Part shown: piece after piece, positions 1 through 10,300 of the stretch
How positions within the stretch are numbered: position 1 is the stretch's first letter
Layout of the letters: each line of letters starts with the position of its first letter
Assembly (NCBI RefSeq): GCF_039534975.1
Contig: NZ_BAAAWH010000001.1
Coordinates: 2,790,001 to 2,854,000 of the forward strand
Length of the DNA stretch: 64,000 nucleotides
DNA from: Microbacterium terregens
GTDB taxonomy: Bacteria > Actinomycetota > Actinomycetes > Actinomycetales > Microbacteriaceae
Direction: 5' to 3'
Made by a program: the position numbers and the translations under genes
Notes under the pieces: model-generated
Told to the model about the DNA's origin: nothing
Databases searched by the model: none
Seen by the model: the letters and a program-made list of their open reading frames with translations, nothing else

Positions 1-1110
1 CGTATCGGCGAGATTCGCGAGATAGTGATCGGTCACGAGCGCCTCGATTCGGACCGCTGCCGGGCTCCCGCCGGCGTAGATCTCACGAACGCGCTCGCCG
101 AGTTCCTGCAGGCTTGCCCGCTGAAACCCGAGCAGCCTCACCTGCGGGGCGCGAGGGTTATCCCAGCGCGGATCCCCGCTGAAGTCCACACCGATGCGAG
201 CCGCGAGCGGGGGAAGTCGCTGCACGCCCTGGGTCCCGTCGAAGAATGCGGGCGTTCCCGTGATGAGCACGTAAAGCCCGGGAAAGCGGCCGGCATCCAC
301 CTCATCGAGCAGCTGACGCAGAGCGTTCAGCGCCTTCTCGCGCACGTCGCTGCGCACCCGCTGCAGCGTCTCCACCTCGTCCAGCACCAGCACGAGGCCG
401 CGGTAGTCCGTATCGCGGAGCACTGCGAGCAACCCCTGCATGAAGCCGAACGCCCCGAAGTGGTCGAGGTCTCCGCGGATCCCCGCTCCACGCCGGATCG
501 CCGCAGCGACATGGGGCTGTCCGCCCAGCCAGGCAATGAGACCATCTGCGGTCTCAATTTCACCGCGGACAGTGGCCGCGTGATAGCCGCGCAGCGCCGC
601 TGCGAACGCCGGGGCCGTACGGGAGACGACGGCGAGCCGCTGTTCCAACAGCTGCTGCGCATGCTCCGCGAGCGAGGCTCGGTCGACGGCGCTCGCGCCG
701 GCGGCGACGGCGTCCTCCTCCAGCACGCGCAGCCACTCGTCGATCACTTCGCGGAAGGCGCTGGGTGCAGTGGATTCCGTGGCGAGGTTTTCGGTGACGC
801 GCCGATAGATGGTCTCCAGACGATGAAGCGGAGTCTCGGTCTCCGAGATCTGCACCTCTGCGGTCGCGAAACCCCGCTGCTTCGCGGACTCGATGAGCCA
901 ACGCGCGAAGAACGTCTTCCCCGCGCCGTACTCACCCCGGACGGCCTTGAACACTGCGCCGCCCTCGGCGACGCCGTCCAACTCATCGCCGAGCGCATCC
1001 TGGAATCGATCGAGCCCAACCGCCATAATGTCCAGCCCGCGTTGGGGCACCGTTCCACGTCGCAGCGCATCGATGATCTCGCGTCGGCGACGGGGGCTCA
1101 CGGTCGTCAT
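1..1110 (-). CDS. brxD: BREX-2 ATP-binding protein BrxD (3' end outside window)
   Basis: The frame is open from an ATG at 1110 down to base 1 (370 codons), so the C-terminus is missing only because the window ends. A Walker A motif (GEYGAGKT, residues 59-66) and a Walker B-like stretch (LVLVLDEVE, about residues 239-247) mark a P-loop ATPase of the BREX BrxD/DUF2791 type. The start overlaps the pglZ stop as ATGA, which implies translational coupling. In type 2 BREX loci brxD follows pglZ and is itself followed by the helicase brxHI, so brxHI is expected to the left of the window. The exact biochemical role of BrxD is not established; ATP-dependent action with the other BREX proteins is an inference from the family. 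Confidence 0.9.
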   Translation of the reverse strand, partial: MTTVSPRRRREIIDALRRGTVPQRGLDIMAVGLDRFQDALGDELDGVAEGGAVFKAVRGEYGAGKTFFARWLIESAKQRGFATAEVQISETETPLHRLETIYRRVTENLATESTAPSAFREVIDEWLRVLEEDAVAAGASAVDRASLAEHAQQLLEQRLAVVSRTAPAFAAALRGYHAATVRGEIETADGLIAWLGGQPHVAAAIRRGAGIRGDLDHFGAFGFMQGLLAVLRDTDYRGLVLVLDEVETLQRVRSDVREKALNALRQLLDEVDAGRFPGLYVLITGTPAFFDGTQGVQRLPPLAARIGVDFSGDPRWDNPRAPQVRLLGFQRASLQELGERVREIYAGGSPAAVRIEALVTDHYLANLADT

Positions 1111-3764
1111 CGCTGGCTCCCCAGTCCGAACTGCTCACGAAGCAGCGACTCATCGAGCGTGACGGTGACTTGATCAGCGTCGAGTTCGATGACGGGGTAT
1201 CCATCTACGTTCAGCAGTCGACGCAAGGACGCTAGCAACCCCGGAAGAGACGTCGCCGCCACACCCGCCGCGACAGCGATCGTGTCACGGTGGGCGCGGC
1301 CGCCTCCTGCCAGAAGCGACGACACTATCGCTCGCACGGTCTGGTCCTCGATCGGATGCCGACCGCCATGGCGTTGCCTGTCCAGGTAGGTTTCGCTACT
1401 CACAAGCCGCTCGTCGAGAGCGACAGCGAGACTCGCAGCCGGTACAGCTGGAGTGGCGGGCAGTTCGTCAAAGAGCGCTGGCCCCGCTGGAGCCTGCTTG
1501 CGGGCGCGAGACTTCGCCGGTGCGACAGACACCACGGACTCCGCCCGCACAGGCTCGTTCCACCACACCGGCTCCTGCGGCGGTGCGTCTACCCAGCAGA
1601 CAGGGTTCTCGACACCGTTCGGCTTGATCACGACGATCGGAATGGCGATCTCGGCCATCGCCGCGCCACCGTGATAGCCAGCCTTCTTGGCCGCGAATCG
1701 CACGCCGTCTGACACCGCGAGCACGCTCACGCCACCCGGCACGAGCACGCGCGGGCCGCTCACGAGCACCTCATCGCCCTGCACTGCCCCCGTAGCCGGG
1801 TCCCTGAATCGCGCGACTGCTCCGGGAGCACTGCGCAGCTCACTGCCTCGCTCAACCATGTGTCCGTGGTCGGAGGTCAAGATCACGATGCGCCCAGCGT
1901 CGCGCGCGGCCGCGAGCAGCGCCGACAGGTTGGCGATCTGATCGATGTGCCAGCGCAGAGAATCAACCTCGGCGGTCGCGAGCGCGTCGTCGATGGTGTT
2001 GAGCACGACGCCAACGAGCTTGCGTCCAGGGTCGGCGATGGCATCAGTGACGGTCGGCGGCAGCGCATGACCCGCGTCAGATCTCAAGTCGTCCTTGTGG
2101 AACACGATTCCGTGGGCCACCGCCGCGAAGCGGGATTTCTCGGTCTGTTGGTTGCCGCCACGCAGCTCCCCCGCAAACAGCGAGGTGCGTGAATACTCGG
2201 TGATCGTCGGCAGTGCGGCGACGGCGGCCCCGCGCCACGGGTTCGTCGACCGAACAATCTCTGACCAGCCACGGCCGGGCAATTCGGGTGCCAGCTCGGT
2301 CGCAGTGGCGAAGCTCATCCCGTCGAGCACAACGAGCAGCACATTGTGCTGCGCGGTGAGAGGCACGACAACCTGCGCCAACAGGTTCTCAACCCCCGGC
2401 ACAGGACCGTCGGCACTTGCCGCGCCCGTAAGGAGGCCGGCGGCAATGCGGTCCTGCTCACGGCGCACCAGCTGCACGGTGTGAGCGAGCGCCCCATATG
2501 CCCGAGCGAGCGCAGCGTTGTGATCACCATCCCAAATGTCACCCAGCGCGCGCTCGACCCACGCACCGTCCGCCGCATACGCCTCAACGGCCGCAGAGAA
2601 GTTCGCGGGCGCCGTGCGCGGTTCGCTCAGCCACCGCACGAGCCGTACCGCCATCGCCGCGATCGGGAGCGACTGCGCGATGGTCGATGCGGCATGGTGC
2701 CGTTCAACGGTGGCGAAGGCGCGCTCGACCTCTGCCGCACCATCCGTGCCGGGCGAGGCCGCTGAGACTTCGATCGCTGCCGCCAGTGACGCAACGCGCA
2801 CGCGCAGGCCCGCAGGCAGAAAGTCGGATGCCTCGGCGCCCGCCACCCAGTCAAGCTCCGCACAGAGAGCCTCCGCCTGCTCGAGCACCTCGCGCCCATG
2901 CGCATCGGCGAGCAGGCGCAGGGTAATCCGTCTCGACGCGTCGCCGAATCGCTGTGCGGCAGCTGCTGGCGCTCCGGTGCCGATGTATGGTTCGATCCGC
3001 ACGCGCGCAGCCGCCGTCGGGCCATCCGGCGCACCTAAGCCAGAAGCCCACAGCTCGCCAACGACGAGCCCGATGGCAGTTACTGCGATGTGGCCACTGC
3101 CCACCGCCGCGCGCAGGGCGAGACCGAAGTGCGCGCCGATGTAGGTAGAGGCCGCACGGATCAGCGACTCGCGCGTTTCTGGAGCGAGCTCCCGGAGCCG
3201 TGCGCGTACACCCGGATCGTCGAGCGGCGTCAGGAAGGTGACCAGGTCAAGGTCATCGGGCCTGCTGAGTCCGAGCATCGCAACGATAAGTGACCGCACG
3301 ACGTGGTCTGGAGTGAGAACCGCTCCGGGGGCCGGGGGAAAGCCACGATCCGGTCGCAACGACATCAGCAGTCCCGGCACCCATGCACCAAGATCGTGGA
3401 CATGCCGCGGGACGATCTGGTCGCGCACGCCGAACAACCCGGGAACCATGCTCCATTCGTCGAGTTCACTCACCCGCTGACGATGAGCATCGAGCACCAC
3501 CGCCGAACCGAGCTCGCGTTCAGTGAGCGATGTCAGCACCACGACGACTCCGTTATCGGGCGCAGCTCGCATCGCATCAAGCGCCGCCATGCCAGACACG
3601 CCTTCGACCACTCGCACAGGGGTGTCACGTACCACGATGACGGCCGGACCCGCCCACCTCGGCTGCCCTCGCACGAGCAACATGCGAGCCTGTCTGCGTG
3701 CCGACGAGAGCCATGCGTCGACGTACTGACGCAGGGCTGTCTCCGTGATGGTGGGGGCAGCCAT
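1107..3764 (-). CDS. pglZ: BREX-2 phosphatase-superfamily protein PglZ
   Basis: An 885-residue protein with the alkaline-phosphatase-superfamily core of PglZ: a metal-binding strand LLVVLDGMS near residues 476-484 and a second metal site around SDHGHM near residues 631-636. PglZ is the signature protein shared by BREX systems and is needed for phage exclusion and for BREX methylation in studied systems. The gene starts 3 nt after the pglY stop, and its own stop overlaps the brxD start, so it is an internal cistron of one operon. Length and position (pglY-pglZ-brxD) fit type 2 (Pgl) systems. Both metal motifs look intact. Confidence 0.94.
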   Translation of the reverse strand: MAAPTITETALRQYVDAWLSSARRQARMLLVRGQPRWAGPAVIVVRDTPVRVVEGVSGMAALDAMRAAPDNGVVVVLTSLTERELGSAVVLDAHRQRVSELDEWSMVPGLFGVRDQIVPRHVHDLGAWVPGLLMSLRPDRGFPPAPGAVLTPDHVVRSLIVAMLGLSRPDDLDLVTFLTPLDDPGVRARLRELAPETRESLIRAASTYIGAHFGLALRAAVGSGHIAVTAIGLVVGELWASGLGAPDGPTAAARVRIEPYIGTGAPAAAAQRFGDASRRITLRLLADAHGREVLEQAEALCAELDWVAGAEASDFLPAGLRVRVASLAAAIEVSAASPGTDGAAEVERAFATVERHHAASTIAQSLPIAAMAVRLVRWLSEPRTAPANFSAAVEAYAADGAWVERALGDIWDGDHNAALARAYGALAHTVQLVRREQDRIAAGLLTGAASADGPVPGVENLLAQVVVPLTAQHNVLLVVLDGMSFATATELAPELPGRGWSEIVRSTNPWRGAAVAALPTITEYSRTSLFAGELRGGNQQTEKSRFAAVAHGIVFHKDDLRSDAGHALPPTVTDAIADPGRKLVGVVLNTIDDALATAEVDSLRWHIDQIANLSALLAAARDAGRIVILTSDHGHMVERGSELRSAPGAVARFRDPATGAVQGDEVLVSGPRVLVPGGVSVLAVSDGVRFAAKKAGYHGGAAMAEIAIPIVVIKPNGVENPVCWVDAPPQEPVWWNEPVRAESVVSVAPAKSRARKQAPAGPALFDELPATPAVPAASLAVALDERLVSSETYLDRQRHGGRHPIEDQTVRAIVSSLLAGGGRAHRDTIAVAAGVAATSLPGLLASLRRLLNVDGYPVIELDADQVTVTLDESLLREQFGLGSQR

Positions 3765-3767
3765 GAC

Positions 3768-6700
3768 TCAGTCGATCTTCCAGCTGATCGTGACGTTCAT
3801 GCCAGCGCCCGCCTTGTCACCGATCTCGGTCCTCAACTCGGCGAGAACTTGATCGAGATCCGTCAACGGGACGTGGCGGACCCCAGATGATGCGGTCTCC
3901 TCAGGGGCCGGAGCTACTGGGGCCGGAGTCGCTGGCCCAGGCCCAACCGGCGCAGGTCCCGGTTGCACGACAAGCGCCCGCGCCCTCGCAGCAACGTCCT
4001 TCAACCTGGGCTCCAGCGGCACGACCGACTCGTCCACCGCCGCAGCCGTTCGCAGTTCGGCCAGCGCTGCTTCGAAGGACGCGTCTGCTCGGGACTGCGC
4101 AGCGGAGATGATGCCCCAATCGAGTCCGCTGAGTTCGCGCGCCAACCGGTCAGCAGAACCGAATGTGCGGCCGAATGCGCTTAGCTCCATCGGCAAATCG
4201 AACGTTGCGAGGGTCTCGATGAGGTCCTTGTCCGAGCGAGCTTTCGTCACCGCCATCACGAGACCGTCCACTCGCCGCGCCGTCGCCAGCCGTCCAGCTT
4301 CAGCCGTTGCCTCGACGCCAAGCACTGCAGCATGCCCATCTAGCTGCGCGACCAGATCCGCCACTGCACTCGCCGCTGCATTCGAGCGCACCGCGGCCGC
4401 GAATCTTGCGACGGCCCGCGGCGTCAGGTTCGTCTCAGGAGCAACCCCGAAGACTCCTCCAGCGCGCGTCTTCGCAACTTCCCAGTCCTCGCTCGTCGGA
4501 AGGTTGGCTTTTCGCGCGGCGGCGCCGTCCGGCAGCGACTGCAGGCTCGGTTGATCCACGCCGACGAACTCCCAGTTGCCGAGCGACGCCCATGTGAGCA
4601 GAACTGCATTCTCCATCATCGCGGTCATACCCCAGGCGCTGAGCTTGGACCGCAGCCCACCGACGGTGATCCCCGCGCCGAGCTCTCCCTCCCAGCGCGC
4701 GAAGTCCGCGGTCCATCCGAAGTGCGCAGCATCGACGACGACGACGTTCTCGTTGAGCGCTCCGAGACGCAACGGCACCACGATCTCACGCGCGAGCTTT
4801 TGCTCTGTCGAGCCGAGCCCTTGACGCCGTCCGCCCGCTTCGATCGTTGCCGTGACGAGGTCGAAAGCGTCCACGAGACGGCGGGGTGAAACTTCTTCGG
4901 CTCCGAGATCGGGGTGATTCGGAAACTCATGCTTCCAGGCCGTATCGAGCGCGTGCCGCAGACCCGCAAGAAGCGTACCGGTTGGCGGCGGGGCGATGAT
5001 GAGTCCATCGATGAGCGGAGAGAATATCTGGTTCCCAGCGAGATCGGTGCCGACGTTGACATCATCCGGTGCGTTGACACCGTACGCCTGCCGCAGCGCC
5101 GTCGTCAGTCCCTCCCGAAGCGTGCGCTGCCGTGACTCCAACGTCTGCCTGGCCGGCCCTCTGTCGGCAAGCGGCAGGTGGTCGGAGTTCGCATCGAAGC
5201 GGCTGCCAGTGAGCAAGTAGTCCAGCAGAACGAGCTTGCCGAGGTCTTCCTGGCGAACCTCGGAGAGGAAGTTGGGAATCCAGGCGATCGTGTTCGCTGA
5301 CCTCCCCTGCTCGCGCAGCTTCTGCAAACGGACGACGTCGTACGCCGGCGAGTAGGTGCCGCTGTCGTACGGGAAGTCGACGACGACGCGCCACTGGTCA
5401 TCGCTGTGGATCAAGTCGCTGTCGAGCACTTCGGTGTCGTCGCGCACATTGCCGAACTTCACCGTCACCGAGCGCTTGTGGCCGCGCCACACGTGACCGA
5501 GCTGCAACCCGACAAGACTGACGGATGCCGCGGGCAGGCCCAGCTCGTCGGTGATGAGTCGACGCACGAGCTCACGCCTGGTCTGCAGATTGTCTTCGGT
5601 ACTCACGCGCTCCAGGATCGAGTCATAGTCGACGCCGCTAAGGGTGGCAGTGATGATCGGATCATGCCCGTCACCGATGCTGATCTCGCCGAACTCGGTC
5701 GCCCACTGGCGCACCGTGCCGAGTACCTGGCCAGCTTCATCGCCGGGAATGAAGGCCGAGATGGTGCCCCAGTTGAGTGCGGCGAGCTTCGCGGCGGTGA
5801 GGTTCGCGAGCGACCGCGCCTCTGGGGCGAGTGAAGCAATGAGCACGGTCTTCGCGAGGCGATCTTCCGTGACGAACGGATGCCCGCGGTCGAGGTCGGT
5901 GGCCTGGCTTTCGGTGAGCCCGTGCTTGCGCAGCAGGTACGGCCGCATCTTGTCACGGTAGAACTTGGCCGAGACGGCGAAGTGCCGCTTCATCTCTTCG
6001 GTGAGCGGCTGCGATCCGCCGAGAACGATGGGTGTGTATAGATCGCCAACCGGAATGACGTCGCGGACCAGCAAGCTGTCTCGGCCATCGCTGAGCAGTT
6101 CGGCCATGAGCTTGAGGGCGGTGCGCTCGCGCTGCATGAGAGTCGACAGCGCCACCATCGTGTCGACGAGAGCGGGGCTGAACGGGTAAACGTCAGCGAA
6201 TGCTTTCTCGTCGGAATTCGCCTCGTCGGAGAGTAGATACCCCCACGCCGCGTAGTCGCGCTTGACCTCGGCGAGCGCCGTCGCAAGGGTGAGTTTCGCC
6301 TCCGCATCGATGGGGCGAAGGAGTCTCTGCTTGACGATCTTGGGAAGGTCGGCGGCGTGCAAGCGGATCTTATCGAATCGGTCTTCCCAGTACGCGAACA
6401 GTTGGCCCTGGGCGACTCGTTGCGCGCCCGCGACGTGCGTCCCGAGGAAGTCGCGCAGATCACGCTGGCGCGCAAGAAACGACGTGATCGGAATCGGGAG
6501 GTTGGCGGCCGCGTTTTCGGCGAGCTGGACAACCTTTTCGATCTCGTTCTGCACCCATGCCTGGTCGGCGAGGTGTTGGCCGAGCCAGAGCACGATCTCG
6601 TCGATAAGGAGGACGAGCCCCTGGTAACCAAGGCTCTTCGCGTGCGCTGTCAGCGCGCGAAGACCGTCGGCCATGGGCAACCACTCACCGGCGCGGACGG

Positions 6701-7385
6701 ACGAGGAGTAGTACGCCGACACGAGGTCACCGACAAGACGTTCCCGATCGGCATTCCCCGGCTCAGAGCTCGCGGCCGCATCAAAGGTCTGCGGGTCCCA
6801 CGCCGAGCCCAAGTCACCCCACGCAGAGTCCCCTCCGCCGAGCCCATCGAAGAATGACTCGTCTCCCATGCGCTCGCGCAGGGTGCGCGCGTCAGCGAGC
6901 AGCCCGTCGCTCACATGCAAAACGGGAGGCGGAGCGTCGGGATGCTTCACTGCGATCGTGGTGAGATAGCCACCAAACAGCGCGTCTTCGAAGGACTTCG
7001 CTCCAAGAAGGTTGTAGTCCAGCACGAGCAGACGACGTTCGAGTGTCTCTTGCCGCGCCGCAACGACCGCTTCAAGGCCCGGGATCTGCCGTGCCCCGAT
7101 GTCACCCGAGAGCAACAGGTGCAGCACCGCCATGTAGTGCGACTTACCGGAACCGAACGATCCATCCAGGAACGCACCGCGCGATGACTGCCTGCTGAGC
7201 GAGCCGGCGACGAGGTCTAGTCCTTCGCCGACCGCCTCGGCGATCGCGTCGGTGACGACGTAGTCGCGGATGGTCTGCTCGTGTCGAGCAACGCTCTCGT
7301 CGAGCTTGATGACGAAGTCCGCCGCTTCGACCCGTTTTGGCAGATCGATAAGCTCGCGCAGCGGAGAGTTGAGCGTGAAGGTCAT
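3768..7385 (-). CDS. pglY: BREX-2 large P-loop ATPase PglY (BrxC-like)
   Basis: A 1205-residue protein. The start is the ATG at 7385, which overlaps the pglX stop as ATGA; an upstream in-frame ATG at 7424 lies inside pglX and is less likely. Walker A (GSFGSGKSH) is at residues 75-83, and a Walker B-like LVLLIDEIVLWLG follows around residues 255-270. The size, the N-terminal ATPase and the place between pglX and pglZ identify PglY, the type 2 counterpart of BrxC. A C-terminal proline/alanine-rich linker (about residues 1140-1165) precedes a short final domain. The ATPase probably organises or remodels the BREX complex on DNA; this is inferred from the family. Confidence 0.93.
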   Translation of the reverse strand: MTFTLNSPLRELIDLPKRVEAADFVIKLDESVARHEQTIRDYVVTDAIAEAVGEGLDLVAGSLSRQSSRGAFLDGSFGSGKSHYMAVLHLLLSGDIGARQIPGLEAVVAARQETLERRLLVLDYNLLGAKSFEDALFGGYLTTIAVKHPDAPPPVLHVSDGLLADARTLRERMGDESFFDGLGGGDSAWGDLGSAWDPQTFDAAASSEPGNADRERLVGDLVSAYYSSSVRAGEWLPMADGLRALTAHAKSLGYQGLVLLIDEIVLWLGQHLADQAWVQNEIEKVVQLAENAAANLPIPITSFLARQRDLRDFLGTHVAGAQRVAQGQLFAYWEDRFDKIRLHAADLPKIVKQRLLRPIDAEAKLTLATALAEVKRDYAAWGYLLSDEANSDEKAFADVYPFSPALVDTMVALSTLMQRERTALKLMAELLSDGRDSLLVRDVIPVGDLYTPIVLGGSQPLTEEMKRHFAVSAKFYRDKMRPYLLRKHGLTESQATDLDRGHPFVTEDRLAKTVLIASLAPEARSLANLTAAKLAALNWGTISAFIPGDEAGQVLGTVRQWATEFGEISIGDGHDPIITATLSGVDYDSILERVSTEDNLQTRRELVRRLITDELGLPAASVSLVGLQLGHVWRGHKRSVTVKFGNVRDDTEVLDSDLIHSDDQWRVVVDFPYDSGTYSPAYDVVRLQKLREQGRSANTIAWIPNFLSEVRQEDLGKLVLLDYLLTGSRFDANSDHLPLADRGPARQTLESRQRTLREGLTTALRQAYGVNAPDDVNVGTDLAGNQIFSPLIDGLIIAPPPTGTLLAGLRHALDTAWKHEFPNHPDLGAEEVSPRRLVDAFDLVTATIEAGGRRQGLGSTEQKLAREIVVPLRLGALNENVVVVDAAHFGWTADFARWEGELGAGITVGGLRSKLSAWGMTAMMENAVLLTWASLGNWEFVGVDQPSLQSLPDGAAARKANLPTSEDWEVAKTRAGGVFGVAPETNLTPRAVARFAAAVRSNAAASAVADLVAQLDGHAAVLGVEATAEAGRLATARRVDGLVMAVTKARSDKDLIETLATFDLPMELSAFGRTFGSADRLARELSGLDWGIISAAQSRADASFEAALAELRTAAAVDESVVPLEPRLKDVAARARALVVQPGPAPVGPGPATPAPVAPAPEETASSGVRHVPLTDLDQVLAELRTEIGDKAGAGMNVTISWKID

Positions 7386-10300
7386 GCCTTCTTCCTTCCA
7401 CGGGTTGCGGGTGCGGGTCGCCACGCGAGAACAGTGTCGGCACCAATGCCCAGGCGACCGAGCAGCGCGGTGGTGGCGCCGGAGATGGCGGATGCCGGGC
7501 TCACACCTGATCGTGCGTCGATATCACTGTGCCACTGGTCGAGCCACGGCTGAAGTTCGAGCAGCGCTCCGACGAGCGGCATAACCTGATCGTCCGGCGC
7601 GGCGGCGCGAGACAGGTCGTTGGCGAGTCGTGCGATCGCCTGCCCTCGTTCCGCGTGGTCCCAACGGGCCCAGCCATACAGCTCGGTAGTGTCGTCAGCG
7701 AGTCGCGACCCAGGGAACGAAAGGAACCGCTCTTTGGGAACGTCCAGCTTGCCCCGCGCCGACCAGTAGCTCGGCCTCAAGAAGTCCGCCTGCCCGTACT
7801 TGGGCGGCACAGGAATATCCACCTTCTCGCCCCGATCCTCTGCACGCTGCAGCTCCCAGGTGTGCTGCCACGCACGGAACTTCTCGATACCGGCCGGTTT
7901 GTACCGCAGCGGCGCGAACGCCGGTACCGCCTCGCCCACGAGGAGTTTGCCGACCTCGATCGTCAAGTCGAAGTCCTGCGACCCCGTGTGAAGTGTGAGC
8001 AGCTCACGGAATCGCTCGTCGTGACGCAGATCATCCGCGACCTGCGCCGCGGAGCGGATGAGCGGGCGTCCGGAGCCATCGCTCCAAACATCGGTCGCCT
8101 CCAGCTGGTCCAGGAGCGCGGTTTTGACCGCGTCGGCAAGCAACTCTTCCCACGTGGCTCCAGCCCACCGACGCTTGTACTCGGGGCGCTCCAGGAGCCG
8201 GAGAGAGGGGTCCTCTTGAATCGCCAAGTATCGATCCATCCAGAGCTCGAAGTACCACTTTGGCCACTGCGCGGGCGGACCGGCGGCGTTCGCTGCCCGG
8301 CGATGCCGCTCGAACCAGGCCGTGTTCTCCCAGCCCGGTACGGCGCCTCGAGCTAGTCCCACATCCATAACCCGCTCATTCGGGTCGATGGGGACGAGCT
8401 CGGATACTTCTGGTGCGAGCGCAGGATCAGCGAGCCCATAGGCTACGTATGTTCGCCAATCGACCTCTTCTTGTAGCGCGACCATCTCGCGGCCCAGTCG
8501 GAGCCATTCGCACTTCGAACGTTGAAGATCTAAACGGCCCGCCGCGCCAACGACTGCAGCTGGGGCGACCGTGCCGCGCACGCGAGCCAACTCGTCGATC
8601 TGGCGCGCGAGATCACCAGTCGTGTTTTGCGCTGGAAGAGGGAATTCCTGCAGCTTTGTCGAAGTGAATTCATAGAAGCGCTCCCACTCCTGGTCGGCGA
8701 TTCCGCCGCCGATTCCGCCATTCCCCTTGTCGTGGCTCACTTGTTTGAGCCAGAAGCAGGCGGTGGATGAGTTGAGAACGCCGAGCAGGTCGTAGTGGTC
8801 GTCCTCGGTAGCGCCCTCCGGCAGCTTGATCACCGGCGCCGACTGCTTGAACACCTTCCCGCCCCGGTCGAGCACGAAGTGATTGTGCGTAGCGACAAAG
8901 GCGAACGTGATCGACAGTGGCGTTGCGTACCGCGCCGGAACCCAGCGATACCACGCCCACCATGCGCCATCGGCGTTCGCCACAACCTCACCATCAAAAC
9001 CACGGGTCGAGCGAAGCGACATCCGGTATGACCACAGATGCCGCGCCCACGCAGTGGAAGCATCGAGTGGCACCGGTGACGAGTCTGCTTGACGCGGGGC
9101 AAGTGCGACGACGCCTCCTTGAACTGTCCAATCACGGACATACTCTCCGAGCACAAGGTCCTTTCCGACATGGCGGGAGTCGACATGCCGCAAGAACCAA
9201 GCTCGGTCGAGAAAAAACGGCTCATCGTTTCCGGGGAAGCTTGCGAAGCCAATCGGCATTGGTAGATGGTTGCGAAGAACGGTTGTCGAAGCTCCTTCAA
9301 TCGCCACCTTCAGCTCCGCGGCCCCGCCTCCCGACAGGGACCACGGGAATGACGCGAAATCCTCCCTTCTGACATCTGCAACCGACACGAACCTGCCACC
9401 GTATCCGGGTAACTCAAGATGATCGACGATGTCCCGCCACACGAGACCATTTGCGGGATCACTGGGCTTTTCTGGCTCGCCTCTTACCCCAAGAACAGCT
9501 CGAATGACATCGCTTTGTGGCTTTCGCGGACGGCCGACGAGAATCGCCGTCGGCGTCCCATGGCCAGGGACGTGCGCGCCTGACGTATCGATGATGTGGC
9601 TCAACTCAACGTAGTCCGGCGAGATACCTGTGTACTGCCCCGACAGGAAGTTTTGGATCAGCTTCTTGCCAAACTCTCGCTTCATGAAAGAGTTGGAGGT
9701 GATCTGGCCGACGTAACCGGCGCCACCACCTTCTGCCCTCCGCGCGAGCCGGAAGAGGAGTTCCATGAAAGGTACCGACAGTGCATAGGTGCCAGAGCAC
9801 GTCGAATAGAACTCCCGGTACCGTCGATTAAGGGCGCGGTCCTTCACTGTTATGTACGGCGGGTTCGCGACCACCACGTGGTACTGCCCGGGCGCCAGAA
9901 TGTTCGCGTGCTCCTGCAGGTCCTCTGCCTGGTAGGCGAAATATTCGCCGTCCCCCATATCGAGCTTCGCTTTTGGGCTGTACCCGCCAAGCAGTGAGTC
10001 ACCGATGGCCAGGTGGTATCGGAACGCCGGCGCTGCAGCGAGTGTGGGTATCCCGGCGGCCTTGATCGCCGCGACGGTGAGACGGAAGCGTGCGATCGCG
10101 ATCGCGAACGGGTTGATGTCGACACCATAGATCGAATCGAGCGCGCGTTGGGCGCGATCGCCCTTGTCGAGCCCTGGCGCGGTCGTGCTCCACTTGGCCA
10201 TGAGCCGATTGAACGCGCCGAGCAGGAAGTGTCCCGAACCGCATGCAGGGTCGATCACTTTGAGGCCCGTGAGCCCGAACTCCTTGATCGCTGGAGTGAG